Assembly (NCBI RefSeq): GCF_900478135.1
Contig: NZ_LS483470.1
Span: forward strand, 799,501-863,500
Length of the DNA: 64,000 nucleotides
Source of the DNA: Leminorella richardii
Lineage (GTDB): Bacteria; Pseudomonadota; Gammaproteobacteria; Enterobacterales; Enterobacteriaceae
Direction: 5' to 3'
Below, one piece after another: positions 9,183-17,821 of this stretch. The notes below the pieces were generated by a model. That model was not told the origin of the DNA. It ran no database searches and worked only from the letters and a program-made list of their open reading frames with translations. The translations under genes were made by a program, and so were the position numbers. Position 1 is the first letter of the stretch, and each line of letters begins with the position of its first letter.

Positions 9183-9752
9183 ATGGATTTTAATAAACGC
9201 TTGCAGAAAGGTAAATTCCTCTCGCTGCTGGCTGGTCTGGCAATCATTCCTGTTCTTCTTTTAGCTGGCTGTGGTGAAGGTGAAAAGAAGTGTGAAAAAG
9301 GGAACGTGCTTAGCGGTAAGGCGTGCATTACGCTGTCTGGCGAGTTTGATAGAATGCCGGAAGACATGCTGAGTAAAAAATATCTTTCAAACCAGCGTCC
9401 GACTGAAGCCTGGTATAAAAAGAGTGAAGACGGCAAGGTTTCACTTTCCTTTGTTCAAACCACTCAAGCCATGAAGGATACACAGCTTTCCGTTTTTGCA
9501 GGTGCAATGAAAGATCAGCTAAGCGCGTTTTCGCCGAAAGTCACTGAAGGTAAGGTGAATGGGAAAAAAGTCGTCTTTCTGGAGATGACGACGCCGGATA
9601 ATATTAATCCCGGTAGCCCAAATGTTTTCAGTATCATGCAGCTTTCATCTATGAACGACAAACTGTTAATCACGACTTTTAGCATGACGGAAGACGTGAA
9701 GGATAAATATTATCAAGAGGGTAAAGCCACGCTAGATTCGCTCTACTGGTAA
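9183..9752 (+). CDS. Outer-membrane-type lipoprotein of unknown function, paralogue of the product at 26120-26653
   Basis: 189 residues. A basic start and hydrophobic stretch lead to a lipobox LLAGC with the acylated cysteine at residue 30. Glycine at +2 points to the outer membrane. The mature part (GKACITLSGEF..., RPTEAWY, VNGKKVVFLEM, LLITTFSM, ATLDSLYW) aligns throughout with the secreted protein encoded at 26120-26653 (RPKEAWY, VNGRKVVWLEV), so the window holds two members of one family. I do not recognise the family. An upstream ATG at 9171 is in frame, but GGAG at 9173-9176 is placed to serve the ATG at 9183, which also puts the signal peptide at the N-terminus. Its upstream DNA shares blocks with the fimbrial operon. 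Confidence 0.8.
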   Translation: MDFNKRLQKGKFLSLLAGLAIIPVLLLAGCGEGEKKCEKGNVLSGKACITLSGEFDRMPEDMLSKKYLSNQRPTEAWYKKSEDGKVSLSFVQTTQAMKDTQLSVFAGAMKDQLSAFSPKVTEGKVNGKKVVFLEMTTPDNINPGSPNVFSIMQLSSMNDKLLITTFSMTEDVKDKYYQEGKATLDSLYW

Positions 9753-9768
9753 TAGCCTTTTCTGCTTT

Positions 9769-9802
9769 GGGCCGAAAGGTATATCGGCCCGTTTATTTTT
9801 TA
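9769..9802 (+). terminator. Rho-independent terminator after the lipoprotein gene
   Basis: GGGCCGA (9769-9775) pairs with TCGGCCC (9784-9790), followed by GTTTATTTTTTAT. Confidence 0.8.
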
Positions 9803-9924
9803 TTGAAGTCAGATTTTATTGAAGCTGTCGTCAAGGCGTTATATATGGCATTAAGTATGCAATAAATAGCTCTGTGCAATATGACGCTACAGGATGGGTG
9901 ACCATAAACAATGGAGATGTTTAT

Positions 9925-10110
9925 ATGTTAGCCGAGATTGGAGCTTATCAAAGGTGCCCTTACTGCAGCGGCATTAATTTTAGACTGCATGGATTTAGCA
10001 AAGCAAAAATTCAGCGCTATTTTTGTTTGGGATGCAGTAGAACGTTTCAAAAAAAATACATCTATTTAAAAAATGAATTAAAGACAACGACTTCGTCTTT
10101 AAAATCATAG
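9925..10110 (+). CDS. Stand-alone IS1-InsA-like zinc-ribbon protein, copy 1 of 4
   Basis: 61 residues. A single treble-clef or ribbon-like module with CPYC at 11-14 and CLGC at 34-37, and the motif QRYFCLGCSRTFQKKYIY. This is the pattern of the zinc-binding N-terminal domain of the IS1 protein InsA (QRYLCSHCRKTWQLQF.Y in IS1). It lacks the helix-turn-helix part of InsA and there is no InsB-type DDE transposase next to it, so this is not an IS1 copy. ATG 9925 has GGAG at 9913-9916. A GTG at 9874 is in frame but has no ribosome site. It is the most divergent of the four copies (others at 23847, 36766, 37145). Nucleic-acid binding or a small regulator role is inferred only. Confidence 0.7.
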   Translation: MLAEIGAYQRCPYCSGINFRLHGFSKAKIQRYFCLGCSRTFQKKYIYLKNELKTTTSSLKS

Positions 10111-10163
10111 CTATTAAAGTTCTATTTTAAATATGTCTTACTGAGGGGCATATTTTCTACAAG

Positions 10164-10187
10164 TAGACGTTCATAGATAGACGTTCA
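10164..10187. repeat. Short direct repeat upstream of the efflux operon
   Basis: TAGACGTTCA occurs at 10164-10173 and 10178-10187, 14 bases apart, in the 288-base gap between the zinc-ribbon gene and the efflux operon. Possible regulator site; nothing else is seen in this gap. Confidence 0.3.
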
Positions 10188-10398
10188 GAGCATGGAGCAA
10201 TCAGTTCAGGCGATACTATTTTTATTATCAGTTCCATGCCCTGGCGATGGCAGTTGTTCAACTATTGAATTGCACAAATATTTCCTTAAGCAGCCTGACG
10301 TATTTCACTGATACAGGTCGAGTCTGTACATGCCTGTTTCTAGGTTCACTATTTTTGCCGCATGTGCACGAAAGGGCGCAATAAGGAAGTTAAACGAG

Positions 10399-11547
10399 AT
10401 GAAAAAGCGATTAATGAATAAGGGAGTGCGGTTTTTTCATCGATGGATATGGCGCACCGCTTTAATACTAAGCGCGGCTTATGCAATACATTATGCAGCG
10501 GCACAGCAGACAGAGCCGACTTCAGCGCCTCCTGCCGTTGAGAATACTGCACTAACCGTTTCCACGCTGTCACCAAGGGCTATGACCTGGAGCCGTACCC
10601 TGCTTGCCACTGGCAGCATTGCTGCATGGCAGGAGGCTTTTATCAGTACCGAAGCTCACGGCGTCAGTATCACTAGCGTGCTGGTTGACGTGGGAGATGA
10701 GGTGCGCAAAGGCCAACTGCTGGCTGAACTACAGAGTCAGACTCTGTCTGCCGAGCTTGAGCAGGCAGAGGCGGAACTGCGTCAGGCAATCGCCCAGCGG
10801 GAAGAGGCCAGAGCCGACGCTCAGCGGGTGAATCGGCTGCAAACGTCCGCAGCAATCAGCGCTCAGCAGGCGACGCAGTACCGGGTGACTGAAAAAATAG
10901 CCAACGCTCGCGTTGCCGCGCTGGAAGCAAAAGTTAAGGCGGCGCGCTATCGGGTAGAGCAAACAAACATTGTCGCTCCAGACGACGGCACAGTAACAGA
11001 GCGCTTGGCGACGCTGGGGCACGTGGTGTCTTCCGGTGACGTGCTGTTTAAGCTCAATCGGCAAAACAGAATGGAGTGGCACGCTGAGCTTCCCGCTGAC
11101 GATCTTGCCCTTATTCAGGCTGGGCAGCGCGTAACGCTGAGCATTGCCGAACTGGCTCCGGTAAACGGCCAGGTTCGCCAGATTGCACCCACGATCGACA
11201 AAAACACGCGTAATGGCCGGGTCTATATCGATCTGCAGCCGTCTTCAGTGGTTCGAGCGGGCTCGTTCGCGACGGGGAAGATTGTCGTTGGCCACTCGCA
11301 GGTTATTGCCGTTCCTGAGTCAGCGCTGCTGCTGCACGACGGCTATGCCTACGTTTTTCGTGTGAAGAATGAGAACCGCGTCCAGCGGATTCGAGTAGTG
11401 ACAGGGGTGCGTCAAGAAGGCTGGGTAGCTATCACAGAAGGGCTACAGACTGACGATGTTATCGTTGCCGATGGGGGAACTTTTCTATCCGATGGTGACA
11501 GCGTCCGCATTGTTTCTCATCAAGATCGCAGTCTGGAGGAGAAGTAA
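10399..11547 (+). CDS. RND efflux periplasmic adaptor (membrane fusion protein)
   Basis: Periplasmic subunit linking the inner-membrane RND pump encoded next to an outer-membrane channel. 382 residues: N-terminal signal or anchor segment (about 15-33), a lipoyl half-motif (VLVDVGDEVRKGQLLAELQ), an alpha-helical hairpin rich in Ala/Glu/Gln, the second lipoyl half (IVAPDDGTVTERLA..G..V..GDVLFKL), then beta-barrel and membrane-proximal domains. This is the HlyD_D23/AcrA plan. There is no lipobox cysteine. The start chosen is the ATG at 10399 with AAGGA at 10383-10387; the frame is open upstream to 10330. The stop is immediately followed by the pump ATG, so the two are translationally coupled. 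Substrate unknown. Confidence 0.85.
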   Translation: MKKRLMNKGVRFFHRWIWRTALILSAAYAIHYAAAQQTEPTSAPPAVENTALTVSTLSPRAMTWSRTLLATGSIAAWQEAFISTEAHGVSITSVLVDVGDEVRKGQLLAELQSQTLSAELEQAEAELRQAIAQREEARADAQRVNRLQTSAAISAQQATQYRVTEKIANARVAALEAKVKAARYRVEQTNIVAPDDGTVTERLATLGHVVSSGDVLFKLNRQNRMEWHAELPADDLALIQAGQRVTLSIAELAPVNGQVRQIAPTIDKNTRNGRVYIDLQPSSVVRAGSFATGKIVVGHSQVIAVPESALLLHDGYAYVFRVKNENRVQRIRVVTGVRQEGWVAITEGLQTDDVIVADGGTFLSDGDSVRIVSHQDRSLEEK

Positions 11548-14500
11548 ATGAACGTTTCCTCTTGGTCGATTAGCAATCCTATTCCTGCCGTGCTGCTTTT
11601 TATGCTGCTGACCGTCATCGGGCTAAGCGCCTTTCAGCAAATGAAGATTCAGAACATGCCGGACGTGGAGCTGCCGGTGGTGACGGTGACGGCCTCGCTT
11701 CAGGGGGGCTCGCCGTCGCAAATAGAAAACGACATCGCGCGCAAGCTGGAAAATACCATTGCGTCAGTGCCCGGCGTGAAGCACATTTTTACCACGGTAC
11801 AGGACGGTTCCGCCTCTGTTGCCGTCGAATTCCATATTGAAAAATCGCTACAGGACGCTATGGACGATGTCCGAGATGCGGTAGCGCGTATCCGGGCAGA
11901 CCTGCCTGGGGATATGGACGAACCTATTATTTCCAAACTCGATCTGGCGGGTATGCCAGTGCTGGCTTACGCCGTACAGGCCGAAGGGATGGATGAATCG
12001 TCCCTCTCCTGGTTTGTTGATAACACCGTGGCCAGAACGCTGCTGAGCGTTAAGGGTGTTGGATCCATCTCTCGCGTAGGTGGCGTATCCCGGCAAATCA
12101 ATGTCGATCTTTCTCCCGATCGGCTGTTAGCGCTGCAAATTTCAGCGGCTGACGTTTCTCGGCGACTGAGGTCAACGCAGCAGGAGGCTTCAGCGGGGCG
12201 TATCGACGCGTCGGCATCGGAGCATCGCGCCCGCACGCTGGCGACAGTGAAGTCGGCAGGGGAACTGGCGCACATGAATATTCTGCTGTCCGACGGGCGG
12301 CAAGTGCGGCTAAATCACATTGCCACCGTCAGCGACTCGGTTGCCGAGCAGCGCAGCGGAGCCTTCTTGAACGGGAAGCCGGTCGTTGCATTTGAGGTAG
12401 TTCGCACTAAGGGCGGCGGTGAAGTTGACATCATGCACGCTGTGCGTCAAAAGCTGGCTGAGCTGAGTGAGCAGCATCCGAATATTCACATTACTGAAGC
12501 CTTCAACTTCGTGGATCCGGTGGTTGAAAACTATGAAGGCTCTATGCAGCTGCTGTATGAAGGCGCATTTTTAGCCATTGTGGTGGTGTGGGGATTTTTA
12601 CGCAGTTGGAGGGCTACGATGGTTGCAGCGGTTGCGCTGCCGCTGTCGATTATTCCGACGCTGGCCGTTATGCATGCCATGGGTTTTACCTTAAATACGG
12701 TGACGCTGCTTTCTCTGTCTCTGGTTGTTGGGGTGCTGGTAGACGATGCGATCGTTGAAATTGAAAATATCATGCGTCATCTGGCCATGGGGAAAACGCC
12801 TCTACAGGCTGCCAGAGAAGCGGCTGATGAAATCGGCCTAGCGGTCATTGCCACCACGTTCACTCTGATTGCCGTCTTTCTCCCTACCGCCTTTATGCCC
12901 GGCATTATTGGCCGATTTTTCATTCAGTTTGGCTGGACGGCGGCCATTGCGGTGTTTTTCTCACTGGTGGTTGCTCGGCTGCTAACCCCGATGATGGCGG
13001 CCTATTTGCTTAAGCCGACGACGCATGCCCATCGGCAGGCATCCTGGGAGCGCGGTTTTTCTCGGGCAGCTGACTGGTGCATGCAGCACCGGCTGAAGAC
13101 ATTAGCAATAGCCGGGGTCTTTTTCTTCGGCATTCTGATGGGATTAGGGCCAAATCTACCGACAGGCTTTATGCCCGCAGACGATCTATCGCAGACCCAG
13201 ATTAACCTTAAGCTTCCTCCGGGTAGCAGCTACGGGCAGACGCTGGCGAAGGTTCAGCAGGCGGAAGCGATTGTTCGAGAAAACCCTCACGTACGGGATA
13301 TTTATACCACTATTGGCGGCGGTTCCGCCGGAGGTAACGCCGGTGAGCAGACGGCAGCGGATCCTCGACAGGCGACGCTAACGCTGGCTCTGTCTCCAAG
13401 AGGGGAAAGGACAGGGGTAAGCAAACAGGAAATAGAGGCTCAGCTGCGTAAAAGTTTAGATGTGCTAACAGGGGTTCGTATGACGGTGGCGCTTGGCGGC
13501 ACGACGCAGAATTACCAGTTGGCACTGACCGGAGAGGATGGCGATGCCCTCATTGCTTACTCTCAGAACGTTATTAGAGAGATGCGAGATATTCCCGGCA
13601 TTGGCAACGTCATCTCCGATACTAGCCTGATTCGCCCGGAAATCATTTTCCGTCCGGACTTTGCCCGGGCGGCGGATCTGGGGGTAACAACAGAAAATAT
13701 TGCCGATACGCTGCGCGTTGCCACGCTGGGTGACTACAGCCAGACGCAGGCAAAAATGAATCTGGAGCAGCGGCAGATCCCGATTGTCGTCAGGCTGGAG
13801 GAAAGCGCGCGGCAGGATCTGGCGCTGCTTTCTCGCCTTACAGTACCCGGTGCTAAGGGGCCGGTCATGTTGGCCAACGTGGCGAAGATAGAGGTCGGTG
13901 GCGGCATTGACAAGATCGAGCGCTACGACCGTCGGCGCACCGTCAATATTGATATCGAACTTAACGGCGTGCCGCTTGGTGATGTAGAGCAGCAGGTCGC
14001 CAATTTGCCCAGCATAAAACGCCTCCCGGCAGGAATGTACGTTAGCCCAGTGGGGGATGCTGAAATGATGGTGGAATTGATGACCGGATTTTCCCTCTCT
14101 ATGGGTACTGGAGTGCTGTGCATCTTTATTGTGCTGGTTCTGCTGTTCAAAGACTTTCTACAGCCCGTCACGATCCTTGCTGCGCTGGTGCTGTCGATCC
14201 CCGGCGCGATCCTTTCACTGTTCTTGACCCAAAAATCACTCTCTATGCCGGCTCTGTTGGGGTTAATCATGCTGATGGGGGTGGCGACGAAAAACGCCAT
14301 TCTGCTGGTGGAGTATGCCATTAAGGCACGATCAGAAACCTCTATGAGCAGAAAAGAAGCGCTGATGGACGCGGGGAAAAAGCGCACGCGCCCAATCGTG
14401 ATGACCACTATCGCGATGGGAGGAGGGATGCTGCCCATTGCGCTGGGGATGGGCGCTGATTCCAGCTTCCGCTCGCCGATGGCCATCGTAGTTATTGGGG

Positions 14501-14658
14501 GGCTTATTACCTCGACGTTCCTGAGCCTGATAGTGGTTCCGGTCATTTTTACCTGTGTTGATGATGTACGGCTGTGGGGCAAGCGCGCTATCGCGCGCGT
14601 GCAGAGAGGCAGCTCGTCGTCTGAGCAAAAGGATATCACTCATGCTGCGCGACAGTAA
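11548..14658 (+). CDS. RND multidrug efflux permease (HAE-1 family)
   Basis: Proton-driven inner-membrane trimeric pump, 1036 residues, the usual length. It starts with the conserved amphipathic leader and TM1, followed by VTVTASLQGGSPSQIENDIARKLE-type porter sequence. TM4 carries the essential Asp pair (DD at 399-400 in VGVLVDDAIVEIEN, equal to AcrB D407/D408). The second half repeats the plan, with MLMGVATKNAILLVEYA near TM10. It begins one base after the adaptor stop and overlaps the porin gene downstream. No TolC-type channel gene is present here, so it likely uses TolC. The sequence resembles the MexK/TriC-like or VexF-like branches more than AcrB; this is an impression only. Confidence 0.9.
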   Translation: MNVSSWSISNPIPAVLLFMLLTVIGLSAFQQMKIQNMPDVELPVVTVTASLQGGSPSQIENDIARKLENTIASVPGVKHIFTTVQDGSASVAVEFHIEKSLQDAMDDVRDAVARIRADLPGDMDEPIISKLDLAGMPVLAYAVQAEGMDESSLSWFVDNTVARTLLSVKGVGSISRVGGVSRQINVDLSPDRLLALQISAADVSRRLRSTQQEASAGRIDASASEHRARTLATVKSAGELAHMNILLSDGRQVRLNHIATVSDSVAEQRSGAFLNGKPVVAFEVVRTKGGGEVDIMHAVRQKLAELSEQHPNIHITEAFNFVDPVVENYEGSMQLLYEGAFLAIVVVWGFLRSWRATMVAAVALPLSIIPTLAVMHAMGFTLNTVTLLSLSLVVGVLVDDAIVEIENIMRHLAMGKTPLQAAREAADEIGLAVIATTFTLIAVFLPTAFMPGIIGRFFIQFGWTAAIAVFFSLVVARLLTPMMAAYLLKPTTHAHRQASWERGFSRAADWCMQHRLKTLAIAGVFFFGILMGLGPNLPTGFMPADDLSQTQINLKLPPGSSYGQTLAKVQQAEAIVRENPHVRDIYTTIGGGSAGGNAGEQTAADPRQATLTLALSPRGERTGVSKQEIEAQLRKSLDVLTGVRMTVALGGTTQNYQLALTGEDGDALIAYSQNVIREMRDIPGIGNVISDTSLIRPEIIFRPDFARAADLGVTTENIADTLRVATLGDYSQTQAKMNLEQRQIPIVVRLEESARQDLALLSRLTVPGAKGPVMLANVAKIEVGGGIDKIERYDRRRTVNIDIELNGVPLGDVEQQVANLPSIKRLPAGMYVSPVGDAEMMVELMTGFSLSMGTGVLCIFIVLVLLFKDFLQPVTILAALVLSIPGAILSLFLTQKSLSMPALLGLIMLMGVATKNAILLVEYAIKARSETSMSRKEALMDAGKKRTRPIVMTTIAMGGGMLPIALGMGADSSFRSPMAIVVIGGLITSTFLSLIVVPVIFTCVDDVRLWGKRAIARVQRGSSSSEQKDITHAARQ

Positions 14659-15517
14659 GCGCGGCGACTCACCCTACAGTAAAGAGGATTTGATATTGAA
14701 ATACGTTAAACGACACGGCTCACAGAGATCTTTTACCTGCCGCGCTCTGGCTTTAGGCGCACTGTTCTCGCTCTCTTGCGCTCAGGCGTGGGCCAACGCG
14801 TCGGTATCCGATACGCACGATTTGACGTTAGGCATTGGCGGCAGGCTGGCGCCGGAATACTCCGGTTCGGATAAGTCACAGGTTTCTCCAATACCCGTTA
14901 TTCACTATCAGCACGCCAGCGGCTTCTTTGCCAGCACGCTTGATGGGCTGGGGTACAAAGGGGAAATTAGCCGGTTGACCTACAGCGCTGCGCTGTACTA
15001 CCGAGAAGGACGGAAGGCTAAGGATCTTCGTGACTATCGAGGGAAGACCGGTCGTCTAAAAGGCATGGGAGACGTTGAGTGGTCCGCGACGGTGCAAGTT
15101 GGGGCAGGGCTCAAGCTGGGGGAATACGTTCACGTAAGCGCGATAGCGGATATGCCGGTGTCTGAAAGCGATAACGGCAACGCTCTCCAGATCGGCGCTG
15201 ACGCCACTTTCTTGCAAACCCAGAGGCATCATTTGGCAGCCAACGCGGCGCTTCACGTTGGCGACAGTCGATACATGAAGACCTACTACGGCGTTAGCCA
15301 TAAGCAGTCGTTACGAACGGGGCTTCACGGCTATACCCCTGATGCTGGGCTGTATGCGCTAAGTACTGAGCTAACCTGGACGTATAACGTTGCGTCAAAC
15401 TGGCACGTTATCACTCAGGGTGGAGTGACCACGTTGGTAAGAGATGCCGCTAAGGGGCCTCTCGTTCAGCGAAAGACAGCGCCAACGGCCGGTGTGTATG
15501 TCACCTATGCGTTTTAA
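14642..15517 (+). CDS. MipA/OmpV-family outer-membrane protein
   Basis: Beta-barrel scaffold or porin-like protein of the MipA/OmpV family, about 290 residues. A signal peptide (ALALGALFSLSCAQAWA) precedes a mature part with alternating strands (LTLGIGGRLAPEYSGSDK.....PIPVIHYQ, G.GYKGE, final GVYVTYAF). It overlaps the end of the permease gene by 17 bases, so it belongs to the efflux operon. Start is uncertain: the ATG at 14642 has AAGGA at 14629-14633, but gives an unusually long n-region. A TTG at 14696 has AGAGGA at 14682-14687 and gives a normal signal peptide. Both are possible. Family members have been linked to peptidoglycan synthase scaffolding and, in some bacteria, to antibiotic responses; the role here is unknown. 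Confidence 0.8.
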   Translation: MLRDSKRGDSPYSKEDLILKYVKRHGSQRSFTCRALALGALFSLSCAQAWANASVSDTHDLTLGIGGRLAPEYSGSDKSQVSPIPVIHYQHASGFFASTLDGLGYKGEISRLTYSAALYYREGRKAKDLRDYRGKTGRLKGMGDVEWSATVQVGAGLKLGEYVHVSAIADMPVSESDNGNALQIGADATFLQTQRHHLAANAALHVGDSRYMKTYYGVSHKQSLRTGLHGYTPDAGLYALSTELTWTYNVASNWHVITQGGVTTLVRDAAKGPLVQRKTAPTAGVYVTYAF

Positions 15518-15577
15518 TGCAGCGAATTTTTGTGACGATATGGCAAGACGTTATCGGGAAATAAGAAGGGAAAAGCT

Positions 15578-15976
15578 ATGCGTAAAAAAGCATTTATTGC
15601 CTCACTGTTGGCCTGGATAGAGCAAAATCTGAATAGAGAAATCGCTATTCAGGAGATCGTCAATAAATCGGGCTATTCTAGATGGTATTTGCAAAGACTG
15701 TTTAAACAGGAAACAGGCTATTCGCTGCGCCACTATATTTTACTGCGCCGTCTGACGATGTCCGCTACGACGCTCTGCGAGGGAAATTCAGTGAGTATTA
15801 CTGATATTTCTGAGCGCTATTACTTCAGCTCGCCGCAGTATTTCTGCCGCACCTTCAGAAAGCAGTTTGGCTACACTCCTTCTCAGTATCGGCAGCTAAA
15901 TGCCGTTCAGCGACAGAACATTCCGGGATTAAAAACGGTTCCTGTGCTGTCTTCAGGGGCGCTGTTTATTCGCTGA
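15578..15976 (+). CDS. Small AraC-family transcription regulator (MarA/SoxS/RamA-like)
   Basis: 132 residues containing only the double helix-turn-helix DNA-binding domain: first HTH around IAIQEIVNKSGYSRWYLQRLFK, second around SVSITDISERYYFSSPQYFCRTFRK, ending FGYTPSQYR. The absence of a ligand domain places it with MarA, SoxS, Rob and RamA, which act as level-controlled activators of efflux and stress genes. It follows the efflux-porin operon by 60 bases in the same direction, with GAAGGG at 15565-15570 before the ATG, so it may be part of that operon and activate it. Confidence 0.85.
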   Translation: MRKKAFIASLLAWIEQNLNREIAIQEIVNKSGYSRWYLQRLFKQETGYSLRHYILLRRLTMSATTLCEGNSVSITDISERYYFSSPQYFCRTFRKQFGYTPSQYRQLNAVQRQNIPGLKTVPVLSSGALFIR

Positions 15977-16586
15977 GGAGCTGTAACGGAAATCACTACG
16001 AGAGTATAGCGCTTCATTTATCCATTTCTTCTACTGTTGTTCTATCAGGCGGGGGACGATCAGTTCCCCGTTCCCCGTTCCCTGCTATTACGCTATTAGA
16101 CAGTCGCCTCGTTATCATTGGCCGGTATTCTGCGGGCTTTTTGTAATATTTATTTTGGCTTTAACAATCAATAACAGGCGCTATAGGCATTTGTTGCAGA
16201 TCCTCCTCCCTTTGACACGATAGTGGAATAATAGAAAATTCGTCATCACAGAGATAGTTAATGATGTAATATAAAAATTTAATTTTGTATTTTATGTAAC
16301 TATCATCAACTATTATTTAATGCTCTGAATGATAGATAACTAAAGGATTTATGGCAATATTTTATTGTTTTTATAAGTGTTCTTTTTTGCTTTGATGTGA
16401 GCGTTTTTATAAACACGCATATTGAGATAAATTATTTTCTGAAAAATAAGATATTGTTCTTAAAAATAAGTAGTAATAACCATGTTTTTACCGAATTGAA
16501 TATTATTTTTCTTTTTTTTGTTTGTTTTTTAATTTAAAAAACCATTAATTTCGAATTGATTGGTTTATAAATCTATTAATAAAATT

Positions 16587-16616
16587 TTACACAGAATTAT
16601 TGATCGTGTTTTAATG
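16587..16616 (+). promoter_or_regulatory. Upstream block shared with the lipoprotein gene (copy 2)
   Basis: Matches 8784-8813 at 26 of 30 positions, including the identical core ATCGTGTTTTAATG. It lies 535 bases before the fimbrial start. Confidence 0.45.
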
Positions 16617-17049
16617 TTTTCAGTGAGTTTTAAGACTGAAAAAATCGTTATGGTTTGGTGAAACGGTTACACGGTCATTGCCTGTCCTTAATGATGGCCT
16701 ATACGCAGTAGCCTATTCAGACTACAGCCGCTAGCTGCAAGGGATTACGGAGAAGTGGGTGTCTCTTGTTTATATATAAAGCTATCGTGGCATTTTTATT
16801 TTAAATGAGGCGTTGGGGCTACAGATAAACGTACTTATGCGCGCTCAGTGCTAATGGGTTAGAGAAAATATTCATTTTTCCACTTCTTATTGATGGGGGA
16901 AATAAGACTACACACGCGTTATAGGAATATATCGCGGTAAAGCATTCTCGTTCTATAAAAAATGAGGATATTCGCGCGAGCATGGGTGCCATTCGCTCTT
17001 GCGGGATCGGTGCGCCTATTGCTCACAGAACCAGTGAGGTAACCGTCCA

Positions 17050-17066
17050 AAAGTAAAGCACGTGGC
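17050..17066 (+). promoter_or_regulatory. Proximal upstream block shared with the lipoprotein gene (copy 2)
   Basis: AAAGTAAAGCACGTGGC, 16 of 17 bases identical to 9115-9131 and at nearly the same distance from the start (72 against 68 bases). Confidence 0.55.
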
Positions 17067-17121
17067 AGGGCGGCCTACTTCAATTTAACCGACAGTTAAT
17101 ACTAACAATATGGAGTTTGTT

Positions 17122-17706
17122 ATGAAGTTCAATCAGTATATTTTGGCCTCGGCCGTTATGGCAGCACTCGGCAGCACTGCCGTTAACGCCGCCGACGGCA
17201 CCATCACCTTTAACGGTACCGTGACCGATTCCGCCTGTACCGCCATCGCCTCGGTGACGGCAGACGCGGTCTCCACCGGTACACCCATCAACGCCACGCT
17301 GACCCTGCCACCCGTGACCAGCACCGTGCTGAACGCCGCTGCAGGTACCTATGCAGGCCAAACGCCGTTCTCTATCCAACTGACCGGCTGCGAAGCCGCG
17401 ACCGGACTGAACAACGTGCGGGCGCTGTTCACCACCTCCAGCGCCACCAGTGACGGCTACGTCATGGCTAACACCGCAGGAACGACGCCTGCCGCTAACG
17501 TGGGTATCGCCATCATGCGCCAGAACGGCACTACGCAAATCGACCTGAACAACGGTCCGGCCAAAGACCCGGGCGCAGCCCTGCCGGCCGCCGCCTCTCC
17601 GGGCCCTGTCACCCTGAACTACCAGGCCGCCTACAAGTCGCTGACCACCGGCGTCACCGCGGGTAACGTCACCGCGGCGGCCGACTTCGTTATCTCCTAT
17701 TTCTAA
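17122..17706 (+). CDS. Major fimbrial subunit (type 1/chaperone-usher pilin)
   Basis: Secreted pilin that polymerises by donor-strand exchange. 194 residues: a signal peptide ending at NAADG (cleavage after about residue 22-24), then the typical start GTITFNGTVTDSAC, a second Cys in LTGCEA forming the conserved disulfide, and the C-terminal beta-strand ending in an aromatic residue (ADFVISYF), which is the chaperone recognition signal. The ATG at 17122 is chosen because GGAG at 17112-17115 serves it; the in-frame ATG at 17110 would lengthen the signal peptide. First gene of the fimbrial operon. A strong hairpin separates it from the usher, as is common for making pilin in excess. Confidence 0.9.
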   Translation: MKFNQYILASAVMAALGSTAVNAADGTITFNGTVTDSACTAIASVTADAVSTGTPINATLTLPPVTSTVLNAAAGTYAGQTPFSIQLTGCEAATGLNNVRALFTTSSATSDGYVMANTAGTTPAANVGIAIMRQNGTTQIDLNNGPAKDPGAALPAAASPGPVTLNYQAAYKSLTTGVTAGNVTAAADFVISYF

Positions 17707-17754
17707 TCACCACCGGAAATAGCGAGAGCGCGTCGCGTTCATCATCGCAATAAC

Positions 17755-17784
17755 CACCGGAGCTGTCGCCAGATGGCTCCGGTG
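17755..17784 (+). terminator. Attenuating hairpin between pilin and usher genes
   Basis: Perfect 9-bp GC-rich stem CACCGGAGC (17755-17763) and GCTCCGGTG (17776-17784) with a 12-base loop and no U-run. Likely a partial terminator or mRNA-stabilising structure that keeps pilin mRNA in excess over usher mRNA. Confidence 0.6.
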
Positions 17785-17821
17785 TTCAAGGAAAGCAGCA
17801 GGGGACGGGAGAGCGTCAGAC

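Larger units (their letters stand above)
15977..17121. other. Long non-coding region upstream of the fimbrial operon
   Basis: About 1.1 kb without a supported gene. The left half is strongly AT-rich; the right half (16670-17050) has more balanced composition. It includes a triple GTTCCCC tandem at 16063-16082 and the two blocks shared with the lipoprotein upstream region (16587-16616 and 17050-17066). I saw no clear pair of inverted repeats of a fim-type invertible promoter. A long regulated leader is the likeliest content. Confidence 0.45.

Noticed and set aside
13378..13416. LTLALSPRGER-like peptide in the RND pump that resembles translated repeat elements
   Set aside because: RND pumps naturally have a similar strand here and the flanking frame is normal, so no repeat insertion is needed.
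16063..16082. Triple GTTCCCC tandem as possible phase-variable tract
   Set aside because: Only three units, far from any start codon, and no reading frame depends on it.
15977..17121. fim-type invertible promoter
   Set aside because: No clear pair of inverted repeats or recombinase gene was seen.
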